Shown: positions 1-7,871, numbered from the stretch's first letter. The stretch: DNA of 36,755 bases from SURF-43 sp964628985 (GCA_964628985.1 CAZVNJ010000020.1:1-36755); one strand, 5' to 3'. Notes: generated by a model not told the origin, from the sequence alone. Made by a program: numbers and translations.

Positions 1-61
1 AAATGTGCGTCCGACTATACGCCGCAGGGCAGTACGGGGGAGGGGGCGCAGATTCGATTCC

Positions 62-77
62 GGTGACGTCCGTCACC
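62..77 (-). terminator. Inverted repeat downstream of the DUF1501 gene
   Basis: A 7-bp perfect inverted repeat (GGTGACG at 62-68, CGTCACC at 71-77) separated by two bases lies just past the stop of the minus-strand DUF1501 gene. It could act as a terminator or be a protein-binding palindrome. There is no U-tract after it, so the terminator reading is weak. Bases 1-61 hold no gene that I can support. Confidence 0.35.
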
Positions 78-93
78 CGACCCGGGCAGCCCG

Positions 94-1401
94 CTACGCG
101 AAGAGCGGTAGCGTCGGGTAGGACTGCCCCAGCACGTCCTTCGAGGCCACGCCGAAGCGCTGCTCGATGATCGAGGCGTACACCGAACGGAAGTCGGTCG
201 TGTACTTCAAGTCCCCACCCGAATCCGGGGAGGCGGTGGACGGCTGGTCGCCATAGAGCCCCGGCTTGACGCCACCTCCGAGCACGAACATCGGCGTCGA
301 GGTGCCGTGGTCCGTCCCGCCGGAGCCGTTTTCCTTGATCCGGCGGCCGAACTCAGTCCACATCACCGTCGCGACATCGTCAGCCGCCCCCTGTGCGGCG
401 AGGTCAGCGTAGAACGCACCGACCGCATCGGAGACCGTCTGGAGGAGCTGGTTCTGCGTCCCGGTTTGCCCTGAATGGGTGTCGAAGCCGCCGGTTGTGA
501 CATAGAGCACGCCGGTGCCAAGGCGAGACATAATCAGGGAGGCGCCTGTCTTCAACGCCTGGGCGAGTGGGGTGTTGGGGTAGGGGGCCTTTGCCACGTA
601 CTCCTTCGCCTCAGCCTGGAGCATCACCGAACTTTGATAGGCCTCGAACCCGGTCTGGGAGACGAAGGCGAGTGCGCCGCCGTACTCCGCCTGGACTGCC
701 GCGTCTTCCGCGTACCGGGCGTTGATCTGGGCGAACGCCTCAAGGCGACGAGTGGCATCTCGCGGGAACCTGCGGTCCGTTGAGAGGACGTAGGCGGGGA
801 TGGAGGAGAGAGACGGGACGAAGACCGAGTCCGCGAAGAGGCTGCGCGGCAACTCGTTCCCGATGTTCGCCGCACGCCAGGCGGAGTGTTGCTCGTGCGC
901 CGTCGCATCTAGCAGCCTCCCGATCCAGCCGGTGCCGTGGTCCTCGGTGGTGGACGCGGTGTGCCAGATGTCCATCGCGCGGAAATGGGAGCGGTTCGGT
1001 TTCGGGTACCCGGCGCCGAGGATCGCAGCCATGCGGCCCTGGTCCCACAGCCCCTTCATGCCGCCCATGACTCCGTTCAGTGCGAGCCCGCTGCCCAGCG
1101 CGAGCGTGGACTCCGGATTCACGGCGAGGCCGGGACGGGCCGTGAAGTATCCGCGGTCGTTCAAGGGGATCACGGTATTCAGGCCGTCATTACCGCCGGC
1201 GAGTTGCAGCACCACCATCACGCGGCGGCCGATCGAGGCCGCAGTCTCCGTCGTGACATCCGAGATGGGGACCGAGTTGTCGTCGAAGGTCGCCCGCAGG
1301 AAGGCTGGCGGCATCACGCTGGCGGCGCTGACAAACGCCATGCCGCCCTTGATGAACGAGCGGCGGTCGATCGGGCGGTCGAGGAACGTCTCTTCGGGCA
1401 T
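94..1401 (-). CDS. DUF1501 family protein, Tat-exported
   Basis: 435 aa. The N-terminus carries a twin-arginine signal: DRRSFIKGG at about residues 12-20, then a hydrophobic stretch AFVSAASVMPPAF. The protein is therefore probably exported folded by the Tat system. The mature part has the hallmarks of DUF1501 (alkaline-phosphatase-like fold): VVLQLAGGNDGLNTVIPL near residue 63, GGFDTHSGQTG in the middle, then WTEFGRRIKENGSGGTDHG and FVLGGGVKPGLYG. It is the second gene of a pair with the DUF1800 gene upstream, 15 bases apart. DUF1800 and DUF1501 proteins are very commonly encoded together, but their biochemical role is not established. The ATG at 1401 gives a complete Tat signal, which supports this start. 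The family call is secure; function is unknown. Confidence 0.93.
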   Translation of the reverse strand: MPEETFLDRPIDRRSFIKGGMAFVSAASVMPPAFLRATFDDNSVPISDVTTETAASIGRRVMVVLQLAGGNDGLNTVIPLNDRGYFTARPGLAVNPESTLALGSGLALNGVMGGMKGLWDQGRMAAILGAGYPKPNRSHFRAMDIWHTASTTEDHGTGWIGRLLDATAHEQHSAWRAANIGNELPRSLFADSVFVPSLSSIPAYVLSTDRRFPRDATRRLEAFAQINARYAEDAAVQAEYGGALAFVSQTGFEAYQSSVMLQAEAKEYVAKAPYPNTPLAQALKTGASLIMSRLGTGVLYVTTGGFDTHSGQTGTQNQLLQTVSDAVGAFYADLAAQGAADDVATVMWTEFGRRIKENGSGGTDHGTSTPMFVLGGGVKPGLYGDQPSTASPDSGGDLKYTTDFRSVYASIIEQRFGVASKDVLGQSYPTLPLFA

Positions 1402-1416
1402 TGTCTGATCCTCGAC

Positions 1417-2784
1417 TCAGGCCAGGTGGGCCAGCGGCATGGAGAGCATGAGGTAGAGCACGCCGTGCAGCGTCCCGGCCCGCTGGGCCTCGGCGAAGTT
1501 GAAGTGCGCCGTTCCGCCCAGGTAGTCGATCAGCACCTGCCGCGTGGGTTCATCCAGGTCGCCACCCACCAGCAGGTCCGCGAGCCCGTCCACGATCTGC
1601 GCGGCGGATGTCGTCAACCCGGCCGCGCGGAGCATCGCGGGGACGTCAGCGACTTGACCCTTCGGGCCGTCCGACCGGGTGACCTCGTAGGCGAAATTCG
1701 CGCGTGCCAGCATCGTCGTTGATGCGATCCAGCCGGCGCCCCCCTTGCTCCATCCCTGCGGACCCGGCGGGTCGTACAGCGTCTGGTTCATCGCCCGCAC
1801 CTGCGTCACGGAGCGGCCGGTCGCGCCCACGAGCCCGAGTGCGCGTGTGTAGCCGAGGACGTACTCCACGGGCGATTTGATCCGCCAACGATAGGCGTCT
1901 TCCGAGTACATCTCGTCTGAGGTGAGGATGGTGCGCACCACCTCGCGCATCGAGTACTTCGAGTCGAAGTACGCCCTCGTGGTCCGAGCGAGCATCTCCG
2001 GCGTCGGATGGGTGGCGAAGAAGCGCCAGAGTTTCGCCCCCACGAACTCAGCGGTCTCTGGCCGTGCTGCGAGGATGCGGATCACATCCTGGTCGTTGAG
2101 GTTCCCAGTGGTCCCAAGGAACGTCTTACGCCCGTTGTCGAAGCGGCTGGGGACGAGGACAGCGCCTGTGGGCTTCGGGTACCGCTGCTTGGAGTCCTTG
2201 GGCAACTCCTCCGTGGTGATCCGCCACCCGGTGAGAGCGCGGGCCGCCTCCTTGATGTCCTGCTCCGTGTAGACGTTCCCCTCGCCGAGCGTGTGCAATT
2301 CCATCAGTTCGCGGGCGAAGTTTTCGTTCGGCGCGCTCCGCACGTTCAGGCGGTTGTCCAGGAACACCATCATCGCCGCGTCCCGGCTGACGGCCGTCAG
2401 CAGCTCGTCGAACCGGCCGAAGGCGCGTGACCGGAACAGGTCGTTCTGCGCCTGCATGAAGGCAGGGTTCTCCACGTCGCTGATCGCGGTGGCGAAGTGG
2501 TCGTGCCAGAAATAAGTCATCCGCTCCAGGAGGGGGCGCCGCGTGGTCACGATGCGGAGGTGCCAGGCAGCGATCAGCGCCCCTCGTTCTTGCGTGGGGT
2601 CGCCCTGAAGGCCTGCCAGAAGGTTCTCGGTCGCCGAGTCGTCGACAGACTCGGGGGTCAGCAGCCGCTCGATTGAGCCCGCGAGACCGAGCGCGAGGTA
2701 CTCGTCCAGTTCCGCCCGCGAGTACCCCCACCCCGCACGCCGGAGCAGGTGCTGGATCTTCTGCCGTTCCGTCCCGAGCGCCAT
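1417..2784 (-). CDS. DUF1800 family protein
   Basis: About 455 aa from the ATG at 2784. This start puts the family's typical opening (QKIQHLLRRAGWGYSRAELDEY) directly at the N-terminus, with a GGAG-like sequence about 8 bases upstream. A longer frame reaches a TTG at 2904 and another ATG lies at 2802, but the extra residues are basic, low-complexity and unlike the family. Family landmarks are WHLRIVTTRRPLLERMTYFW, then NENFARELMELHTLGEG, EAARALTGWR, and FVGAKLWRFFATHP. It is the first gene of a two-gene minus-strand operon with the Tat-exported DUF1501 protein. The two are usually partners, possibly in cell-surface or extracellular processes, but the reaction is unknown. No clear signal peptide is visible from this start. 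Confidence 0.9.
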   Translation of the reverse strand: MALGTERQKIQHLLRRAGWGYSRAELDEYLALGLAGSIERLLTPESVDDSATENLLAGLQGDPTQERGALIAAWHLRIVTTRRPLLERMTYFWHDHFATAISDVENPAFMQAQNDLFRSRAFGRFDELLTAVSRDAAMMVFLDNRLNVRSAPNENFARELMELHTLGEGNVYTEQDIKEAARALTGWRITTEELPKDSKQRYPKPTGAVLVPSRFDNGRKTFLGTTGNLNDQDVIRILAARPETAEFVGAKLWRFFATHPTPEMLARTTRAYFDSKYSMREVVRTILTSDEMYSEDAYRWRIKSPVEYVLGYTRALGLVGATGRSVTQVRAMNQTLYDPPGPQGWSKGGAGWIASTTMLARANFAYEVTRSDGPKGQVADVPAMLRAAGLTTSAAQIVDGLADLLVGGDLDEPTRQVLIDYLGGTAHFNFAEAQRAGTLHGVLYLMLSMPLAHLA

Positions 2785-3031
2785 CGGCCGACTCCGTCGC
2801 ATTCGTTGGCACCGATAACGAAAGCGTTGCAGTTTCGTTCGCGTCGACCCTGGATCGATACGCCACGAGAGAAATTCGCCGGTCTTTGAATCTAGCGTTG
2901 CCAAGCGGCGGCCTCAGGCCCTGTCCTGCGTGGTACGTTGCGCCTCCCGTAGCAGGGGTGGCGACCTATCCACAGGCCTGGCGTCGATATGGCGGCGACG
3001 CGAGGCCATCAGCCACCGAAAGCCGGCCACC

Positions 3032-3727
3032 ATGACCCTTCTGATGCTCCCGCGCCGAAGGCGCATGCCCCGACTGACCGACCACCGGATTACCCGCGAC
3101 CTGAAGGACCTGAAGGGCAGCCTGCCCGAGATCCCCGCCGTCCACATGCCAGACACCCTCCCGGACTTCAGCGAACTGGTCGACGCCGCGCTTGAGGCAG
3201 GGGCGAGGCAGCGGAAGGCGCTCCCCGCGCTCCGGCGCCGTCCGCGTCGCCGCCGGGCCACCACCTTCATGCTGCTGTTCGCCGTCCTTGGCGGCCTGGT
3301 CATTGCCTACAAGTGGTGGAACGGTCGCAGCGGCCAGCCTGCCCGCCTGGCGGACGCTCCAGATGGCCCGGCAGGTGCCCCTGCTGAACCCCGGCCCTCG
3401 CCGTGGAGCGTGCCCACTGGGGAAGCCTCGTCTACCTCGGAGACCGGGCCCTGGCCGATGACCTCACCCCAGGCGTCGACGCCGACGCCCGCGTCCGACC
3501 GTCCGGTCGATCCAGAGGTAGTGGCGCAGACCGAGCCATCGGAGCCGCCGACAGAGCGGACGGCGTCTCCCGCTCAGGCGCTGCAGCCACGAGCCAGCCG
3601 GTCGTCAGAACCAGGTCGTGAGCGTCCTGAGCGCTTTGCCGGCCGCGGTATCTCAGCGGCTCGCGCGTCTATCCCCTCGATGCGGCCGAGCATCCCAAGC
3701 CGCTTCTCACCACACCTTCCCAGGTAG
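3032..3727 (+). CDS. Single-pass membrane protein of unknown function
   Basis: 231 aa from the ATG at 3032; an ATG at 3065 (MPRLTDHR) is an equally possible start and a GTG at 2930 is less likely. The order is a basic N-terminus, an amphipathic segment (DLKDLKGSLPEIP through SELVDAALEAGAR), a run of arginines at about residues 68-75, one transmembrane helix at about 78-95 (FMLLFAVLGGLVIAYKWW), then a long tail rich in Pro, Ser, Thr, Glu and Arg that is probably disordered. The positive-inside rule puts the N-terminus in the cytoplasm and the tail outside. I recognise no family. It is divergent from the DUF1800 operon, with about 250 bases between them. A frame open over 230 codons with a clean membrane segment supports a real gene, but the start is uncertain. 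Confidence 0.6.
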   Translation: MTLLMLPRRRRMPRLTDHRITRDLKDLKGSLPEIPAVHMPDTLPDFSELVDAALEAGARQRKALPALRRRPRRRRATTFMLLFAVLGGLVIAYKWWNGRSGQPARLADAPDGPAGAPAEPRPSPWSVPTGEASSTSETGPWPMTSPQASTPTPASDRPVDPEVVAQTEPSEPPTERTASPAQALQPRASRSSEPGRERPERFAGRGISAARASIPSMRPSIPSRFSPHLPR

Positions 3728-3846
3728 AGCGACTGCCGAGGCCGCACAACGACGTTGCTGCCTGCGTGCCGCGGAGTGCGGCGCGACCGTCGACCCAGCC
3801 ACAGGGGGCGGGCTATCCTCACCTGACGCGAGGAGCGTGTGGCCGC

Positions 3847-3921
3847 GCCCCTATCGTCTAGAGGTTAGGACGGCACCCTTTCAAGGTGCAGACAGGGGTT
3901 CAATTCCCCTTGGGGGCACCA
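3847..3921 (+). tRNA. tRNA-Glu (anticodon UUC)
   Basis: The acceptor stem pairs GCCCCTA (3847-3853) with TGGGGGC (3911-3917), with one G-U pair. The D stem is GTCT/GGAC. The anticodon stem GCACC/GGTGC encloses the loop CTTTCAA, so the anticodon is TTC (Glu). The T loop is GGTTCAATTCC-like. The discriminator A at 3918 is followed by a genomically encoded CCA (3919-3921). A TATCCT hexamer at 3814-3819 is a possible promoter -10. Confidence 0.97.
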
Positions 3922-3952
3922 CCCTCCGCGGCCATCCACGACGACGCGAGCG

Positions 3953-4909
3953 CTATCCCACCTGCGGGAGCACTTCGCTGGCGATCAGTTCCAGCGTCGC
4001 AAAGTCCTCCTGCGCCTGGTGTTGCAGCATCATCCGGCTCAGGCCCGCCTCCTGCCGCCGCCCGATCTCCTGCACCACCTCGTCCGGCGTCCCCACCAGC
4101 CAGCCGCGCGTGCGCATCCCCTGCATCACCTCGGCGGGATCGTTCCGGCCGAGGGCGGGCAGCGTCTCTGCCACTTTCGCCAGGTGCGCGCGCTGGTCCG
4201 CGTCCGTCTTGCCGATGATGAACCCCGTCATCTGCGAGTGCCGGATCGTCGTCGGGTCACGGCCCACCGCGGCGCAGTGCTGTTCCAGGACCGCCCGCTT
4301 CGCGCGATAGGCATCGACGCCCATGCTGACGCCGTTCCACTCGTCGGCGTACTGAGCCACGAGCTTGAGCGTGCGCTTCTCACCCGACCCACCCACGAGC
4401 AGCGGCATAGGGCGCTGCGCCGGCTTGGGCTCGCAGAGTGCGTCCTTCAGCGTGTAATAGCGGCCCTCGAAGTTCGCTGGGCCGTCGCCCCAGAGCGCGC
4501 GTACCACCCGGATGCTCTCCTCCAGGCGGTCCATCCGCTCGCGTACCGCGGGGAAGGGCAGCCCGAACGCCTCGTGCTCCGGCACGTTCCATCCGGCCCC
4601 CATCCCAAGGATGAACCGGCCGCCCGACAGCACGTCGATCTGGGCAGCCATCCGCGCCACCAGCGAGGGGTGCCGGAACGTCGCGGAGGAGACCAACGGC
4701 CCGAAGCGGATGCGTGAGGTCTCGCTGGCCACGAGCACGAACGAGAGGAATGTCTCCAGCGCCGGACGGTCGCGAGGCCCGGAGAGCGAGAAGAAGTGGT
4801 CTGACCGCCAGAGCGACTCGAAGCCGAGGTCCTCGGTTGCGCGCAGGATCCGGCGCCACCGCTCCCAGGTGAGTCCTTCCTGTCCCTCGATCATGACGCC
4901 TAGGTCCAT
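3953..4909 (-). CDS. LLM-class F420-dependent oxidoreductase
   Basis: 318 aa, the usual length for the luciferase-like monooxygenase (bacterial luciferase-fold) family. It starts MDLGVMIEGQEGLTW and has the family's SDHFF motif near residue 37. It continues with IRFGPLVSSATFRHPSLVARMAAQIDVLS-type text, GGRFILGMGAGWNVPEHEAFG, FEGRYYTL, and the substrate-domain phrase PLLVGGSGEKRTLKLVAQYADEWNG. These fit the TIGR03560-like subgroup that uses coenzyme F420 (FMN less likely) to oxidise or reduce a small organic substrate, here unknown. The ATG at 4909 has a GGAAGG Shine-Dalgarno about 9 bases upstream, and a TAGCAT hexamer further up could be its -10. It appears monocistronic, lying between the two tRNA-Glu genes. 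Confidence 0.92.
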   Translation of the reverse strand: MDLGVMIEGQEGLTWERWRRILRATEDLGFESLWRSDHFFSLSGPRDRPALETFLSFVLVASETSRIRFGPLVSSATFRHPSLVARMAAQIDVLSGGRFILGMGAGWNVPEHEAFGLPFPAVRERMDRLEESIRVVRALWGDGPANFEGRYYTLKDALCEPKPAQRPMPLLVGGSGEKRTLKLVAQYADEWNGVSMGVDAYRAKRAVLEQHCAAVGRDPTTIRHSQMTGFIIGKTDADQRAHLAKVAETLPALGRNDPAEVMQGMRTRGWLVGTPDEVVQEIGRRQEAGLSRMMLQHQAQEDFATLELIASEVLPQVG

Positions 4910-5010
4910 GCTGCCCGCCTTCCAGTCGCGACGCGCGATGCTAACGCGCGCGCACCCGCGCCGCCGATGCGTCGGAAGGGAGGTCGAGTAAGAAGGGGTG
5001 ACGCCACGGC

Positions 5011-5433
5011 CTACCGGGCCGAGGCGACCTCGGCGGGTTCAGCGGGTTCCGCGAGCGCCCCCGGGACGACGCGCACCATCAACAGCGCGAGGATTGCCAT
5101 GTGCACCAGCGAGACCCCGAGCATCTGCAATGCCAGCCGTCCCGTGGAGGACTCCGCACTGAACGAAGAGGTGGTGGAGAGCAGGTACGAGGTGATCGCG
5201 AGCCCGAGGATCCGGGCGATCAAGGAGCGTCGGTCCGGGTCCAGGTCACGGAACTTCACGCGGAAGAGGTAGACCCCCAGGATGAAGACGTGGAGGACCA
5301 CCATCGATCCCGCGTAGGCCATCGCAGGGAGATCGCTTTTCCATTGCAGGAGGGGGATGAGGGCGAACGACAGCGCGAAGACCATCAGGGTCTTCGTGAG
5401 AAAGAGCCTCGGGTTGCTAAGCGCGAATCGCAT
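5011..5433 (-). CDS. Small polytopic membrane protein
   Basis: About 140 aa from the ATG at 5433, which is preceded by an AGGGG ribosome-binding sequence with 5-6 base spacing; the frame is open further to an ATG at 5511. Four hydrophobic segments are visible: LFLTKTLMVFALSFALIPLL, PAMAYAGSMVVLHVFILGVY, LIARILGLAITSYLLST, and LGVSLVHMAILALLMVRVV. The C-terminus ends in an Ala-Glu-Pro-rich tail. I cannot assign a family. The gene stands alone between the LLM oxidoreductase (same strand, about 100 bases downstream) and the second tRNA-Glu. The hydrophobic pattern makes it a credible gene. Confidence 0.7.
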   Translation of the reverse strand: MRFALSNPRLFLTKTLMVFALSFALIPLLQWKSDLPAMAYAGSMVVLHVFILGVYLFRVKFRDLDPDRRSLIARILGLAITSYLLSTTSSFSAESSTGRLALQMLGVSLVHMAILALLMVRVVPGALAEPAEPAEVASAR

Positions 5434-5592
5434 GAGTACCCCTGCATTGATGCTCCGATAATTTGGCCACCCCGCCAGAAGGGCAACGGGGCGGTTTTCG
5501 AATCTGCGCATTCCTACCTAAGGGCCCCGAGAATCACTACGACCCGCGCCGCCACCGCGGGACGCCACCACCGGCCTCCAAATTCGAGACGG

Positions 5593-5621
5593 TTGGATTC
5601 AGCCGACGAATGGTGTACACA
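5593..5621 (+). promoter_or_regulatory. Candidate promoter of tRNA-Glu(CUC)
   Basis: TTGGAT (5593-5598), a 17-base spacer and TACACA (5616-5621) lie about 35 bases before the tRNA. The -10 match is poor. The TACACA overlaps an 8-bp palindrome GTGTACAC (5614-5621). The rest of 5434-5656 shows nothing else that I can name. Confidence 0.3.
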
Positions 5622-5656
5622 CATGGTGGACGTGATCGCTCGTCCACTGCCTTCGT

Positions 5657-5733
5657 GGCCCATTCGTCTAGCGGCCTAGGACGCCGCCCTCTCAAGGCGG
5701 AAACCACCGGTTCGAATCCGGTATGGGTCACCA
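5657..5733 (+). tRNA. tRNA-Glu (anticodon CUC)
   Basis: The acceptor stem pairs GGCCCAT (5657-5663) with ATGGGTC (5723-5729), with one G-U pair. The anticodon stem CCGCC/GGCGG encloses CTCTCAA, so the anticodon is CTC (Glu). The T arm is CCGGTTCGAATCCGG. The discriminator A is at 5730 and an encoded CCA follows at 5731-5733. Together with the UUC gene at 3847 this gives both Glu isoacceptors within 1.9 kb, as separate transcription units. Confidence 0.97.
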
Positions 5734-5742
5734 GCCACGTCA

Positions 5743-5770
5743 AAACGGCGCGCCTCCGGGTGCGCCGTTT
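5743..5770 (+). terminator. Hairpin terminator of tRNA-Glu(CUC)
   Basis: A perfect 9-bp stem, AAACGGCGC (5743-5751) with GCGCCGTTT (5762-5770), encloses a 10-base loop and starts ten bases after the tRNA CCA end. The 3' arm ends in TTT. This is a plausible intrinsic terminator with a short U-tract. Confidence 0.7.
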
Positions 5771-5833
5771 CTGATCACGATGGCCTCGCCTCGCTTGGTA
5801 TCGTCGAAGCCCGCCGCGCAGAGGAGCACGCCC

Positions 5834-6286
5834 ATGCACTCGGAGGCCGCTTCCGTCGAGGCCTACCTCGCCTCGCTGCCGCCGGAACGCCGCGAGGCCC
5901 TCATTGCCGTCCGCCGGGTGATCCTGAAACACCTGCCAAAGGGGTACGAAGAGGCGATGGGCCACGGGATGATCGAGTACCGCGTACCGCTCGAGGTCTA
6001 TCCGGACACGTACAACGGGGAGCCGCTCCAGTACGCTGCCCTCGCCTCCCAGAAGAACTACATGGCCCTTTACCTGAACACGATCTACGTCTCCCCCGAG
6101 GCCGCAGACGCGTTCGAACGGGCGTACCGGGCGACCGGCAAGCGCTACGACGTGGGCAAGGCCTGCGTCCGATTCCGGCGCCTGGAGGACCTGCCGCTCG
6201 ACCTGGTGGGGAAGACGGTGAAGTCGATGCCGCTTAATGACTTCGTGGCCATCGCCAGGGCGGCTCGAGAGGCGCGCGCGAGGTAA
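5834..6286 (+). CDS. DUF1801 domain protein (YdhG-like)
   Basis: 150 aa from the ATG at 5834, chosen because GAGGAG lies 7 bases upstream; upstream codons run into the tRNA. The sequence fits the DUF1801/YdhG-like fold: an N-terminal helix VEAYLASLPPERREALIAVR, then KGYEEAMGHGMIEYRVP near residues 36-52, ALASQKNYMALYLN near 70-82, and the C-terminal GKACVRFRRLEDLPLDLV near 109-125, a signature of these proteins. The structural family (iron-chaperone-like, frataxin-like fold) has no firmly established reaction. It begins a plus-strand run, with a 65-aa gene starting 58 bases downstream. Confidence 0.88.
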   Translation: MHSEAASVEAYLASLPPERREALIAVRRVILKHLPKGYEEAMGHGMIEYRVPLEVYPDTYNGEPLQYAALASQKNYMALYLNTIYVSPEAADAFERAYRATGKRYDVGKACVRFRRLEDLPLDLVGKTVKSMPLNDFVAIARAAREARAR

Positions 6287-6332
6287 GCGTGCGAGTGAGA
6301 AGGCCCCGCGAGAAATCCCCCGCCCTCGCTCC

Positions 6333-6338
6333 TACACT
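6333..6338 (+). promoter_or_regulatory. -10 box TACACT, leaderless start at 6345
   Basis: TACACT ends exactly 6 bases before the ATG at 6345. That spacing would put the transcription start on the A of the start codon. No Shine-Dalgarno is present in the 6-base gap and no clear -35 is seen. Confidence 0.5.
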
Positions 6339-6344
6339 GTCGCC

Positions 6345-6542
6345 ATGATCAGCGACGACCCGAAGCAGACCTACCGCGAGGCGTACGAGGCCTGGCAGAA
6401 GCAACTCGCCGGCGTGCACGATCTCCTGCTGGACGGGAAACGCCTTCCGCCCGAGCAGATCAAGGGATTGCTGAACCGCGAGGCACGGGCCAAGGAGAAG
6501 TACGACGAGGCTCGTCGGCGTCTCCTGGGTATCGACGACTGA
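6345..6542 (+). CDS. Small conserved-looking protein, unknown
   Basis: 65 aa, beginning MISDDPKQTYREAYEAWQK and ending ARRRLLGIDD. It is highly charged, predicted nearly all helical, and has no membrane segment or Cys. The heptad-like spacing of Leu and Ala (QLAGVHDLLLDGKRLPPEQI, then LLNREARAKEKYDEAR) suggests a short helical hairpin. I recognise no family. It is preceded by a -10 box close enough to imply a leaderless message. Its TGA is separated by only two bases from the ATG of the CcdA-like gene, so the two are translationally coupled and may be functionally linked. Confidence 0.7.
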   Translation: MISDDPKQTYREAYEAWQKQLAGVHDLLLDGKRLPPEQIKGLLNREARAKEKYDEARRRLLGIDD

Positions 6543-6544
6543 TC

Positions 6545-7318
6545 ATGACCGCGACCGCATCCGTCTGGCGCGAGCGAGGGATCCCTCGCTCCTTCATCCT
6601 GGGCACCGCTTTCGCGGTGGCCTGGTCGCCGTGCATCGGCCCGATCCTCGGAGTCGTGCTGACGCTGGCTGCCGCCTCCGGCACGACGGCACAGGGGGCG
6701 ATGCTCCTGGTGGCCTACTCGGCCGGCCTCGGCGTCTGGTTCCTCGCCCTCGGAGCGTTCTTCAGCGTGCTGGGCCCGCGCTTGCGACGGCTGGGGCCGT
6801 ATCTGCCACGATTGGCGGTCGCGGCAGGAATCTTCTTCATTGTGCTCGGCTTCCTGATGATCCTCGGCGAGTTCCAGCGCCTGAACGCCCTCGTGCAACG
6901 TTCGGGGTTCCTCTTCTCGGCTACTGCGGACGCGGAGGGTCAGTTGTCGGGAAGCCTGAGTGGCTGGCTGGGGCCGCTGGTCGCCTTCTTTGGCGGTGTG
7001 GTCTCCTTCCTGTCGCCTTGCGTCCTACCCCTGGTCCCGGCCTACCTCGTGAACATCGCGGGCGAGGCGGTGCTGGAACGTGGAGACGCTCGCGCCAGCC
7101 GGGCGCATATCCTCAGGAACGCCGGTGCGTTCGTCCTGGGCTTTGGGGCGATCTTCACGCTCGTCGGCGCTTCAGCAGGCTTTGCGGGGACGCTGGTGTC
7201 GGACCACCTCGACACGCTCAGCCGGGTGGGCGGGCTCGTCCTGGTGCTCCTCGGATTGCAGGTCAGCGGGCTCCTGCACCTGCCCTATCTGGACCGGACG
7301 TACCAGGTGCGCATCTGA
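6545..7318 (+). CDS. CcdA/DsbD-type thiol transporter, halves in swapped order
   Basis: 257 aa with six predicted membrane helices. CcdA proteins move reducing equivalents from cytoplasmic thioredoxin across the membrane, for cytochrome c maturation or disulfide repair, using one Cys in each three-helix half. In the family the half with SPCVLPLVPAYL comes first and the half with W-S/T-PCIGPIL second. Here the order is reversed. AWSPCIGPIL (C30) is in the first half, helices at about 16-44, 51-73 and 88-110. FLSPCVLPLVPAYL (C159) is in the second, helices at about 143-172, 192-218 and 227-248. A hydrophilic linker of about 30 residues (112-140) joins them. Both cysteines and their Pro neighbours are kept, so the protein is probably active. 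It lies two bases after the 65-aa gene. No thioredoxin-like partner or cytochrome c gene is in this window. Confidence 0.88.
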   Translation: MTATASVWRERGIPRSFILGTAFAVAWSPCIGPILGVVLTLAAASGTTAQGAMLLVAYSAGLGVWFLALGAFFSVLGPRLRRLGPYLPRLAVAAGIFFIVLGFLMILGEFQRLNALVQRSGFLFSATADAEGQLSGSLSGWLGPLVAFFGGVVSFLSPCVLPLVPAYLVNIAGEAVLERGDARASRAHILRNAGAFVLGFGAIFTLVGASAGFAGTLVSDHLDTLSRVGGLVLVLLGLQVSGLLHLPYLDRTYQVRI

Positions 7319-7347
7319 TTCCGTTCCGCCTGCGATACGCGCAGCGC

Positions 7348-7353
7348 TACGAT
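7348..7353 (+). promoter_or_regulatory. -10 box TACGAT, leaderless start at 7360
   Basis: TACGAT ends 6 bases before the ATG at 7360, so the predicted transcription start coincides with the start codon. A weak TTCCGC lies about 18 bases upstream of it. Confidence 0.5.
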
Positions 7354-7359
7354 CGCTGC

Positions 7360-7803
7360 ATGGACGCCGACCACGGGCTCGACCTCGAAGCAATCTTCCA
7401 CGTCATCGATGACGCCCCGGTCTTCGTCGTCCGGTTCTCGCTGATCGAGCAGCGCATGCTCGTGGACGCGCGGCCCGGTGCCGACGCCCAGCCCTTCATC
7501 GAGATCGTCCCCCCGGTCAGTTCGGCCGCCGAGCGCTACCGCTACCTCCAGAAGGTGCGTCCAGAGGTTCCACTCCCCGAGCAGATCACGGTCTTCTTCT
7601 GGCCGCGTGCCATGCAGGTCATGCGCGACCTTGGAGTGTGCGCCCGCATCGAAGCACGCCTGGACCGCGTGGGAGGCGAGGCTGCCATCGCTCGCTCCCG
7701 CCGAGTCTTCCGCGAGGCCGAGCGACTAGAACGCGCGGATGTCTTCGCCGCGATCCGAGGTGGCGAAGGTTACGAGACCGTCTGGGAGCGCCCGCGCGAG
7801 TAG
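7360..7803 (+). CDS. Soluble protein of unknown function
   Basis: 147 aa, beginning MDADHGLDLEAIFHVIDDAP. It is mixed alpha/beta by eye, without signal peptide, membrane segment or a metal-binding cluster. A central segment PEQITVFFWPRAMQVMRDLG and a C-terminal helix EAAIARSRRVFREAERLERADVF stand out. No family is recognised. It starts 41 bases after the CcdA-like gene but appears to have its own -10 box at 7348-7353. It is followed by the threonine aldolase gene 68 bases downstream. Base composition and codon use match the neighbours, which supports a real gene. Confidence 0.7.
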   Translation: MDADHGLDLEAIFHVIDDAPVFVVRFSLIEQRMLVDARPGADAQPFIEIVPPVSSAAERYRYLQKVRPEVPLPEQITVFFWPRAMQVMRDLGVCARIEARLDRVGGEAAIARSRRVFREAERLERADVFAAIRGGEGYETVWERPRE

Positions 7804-7871
7804 CCCCCAGTCGCTCGAAGAACCTGCCCCGCCCCTCTGCTACGCTCGCCGTCGCGACCTGCGAGGACCCC

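Noticed and set aside
2785..2904. TTG-initiated extension of the DUF1800 gene
   Set aside because: The extension is basic and non-conserved. The ATG at 2784 has a better ribosome-binding site and the family's usual start.
3847..5733. tRNA genes as an attachment site for an integrated element
   Set aside because: No integrase, no repeated tRNA 3' end and ordinary gene content between the two tRNA-Glu genes.
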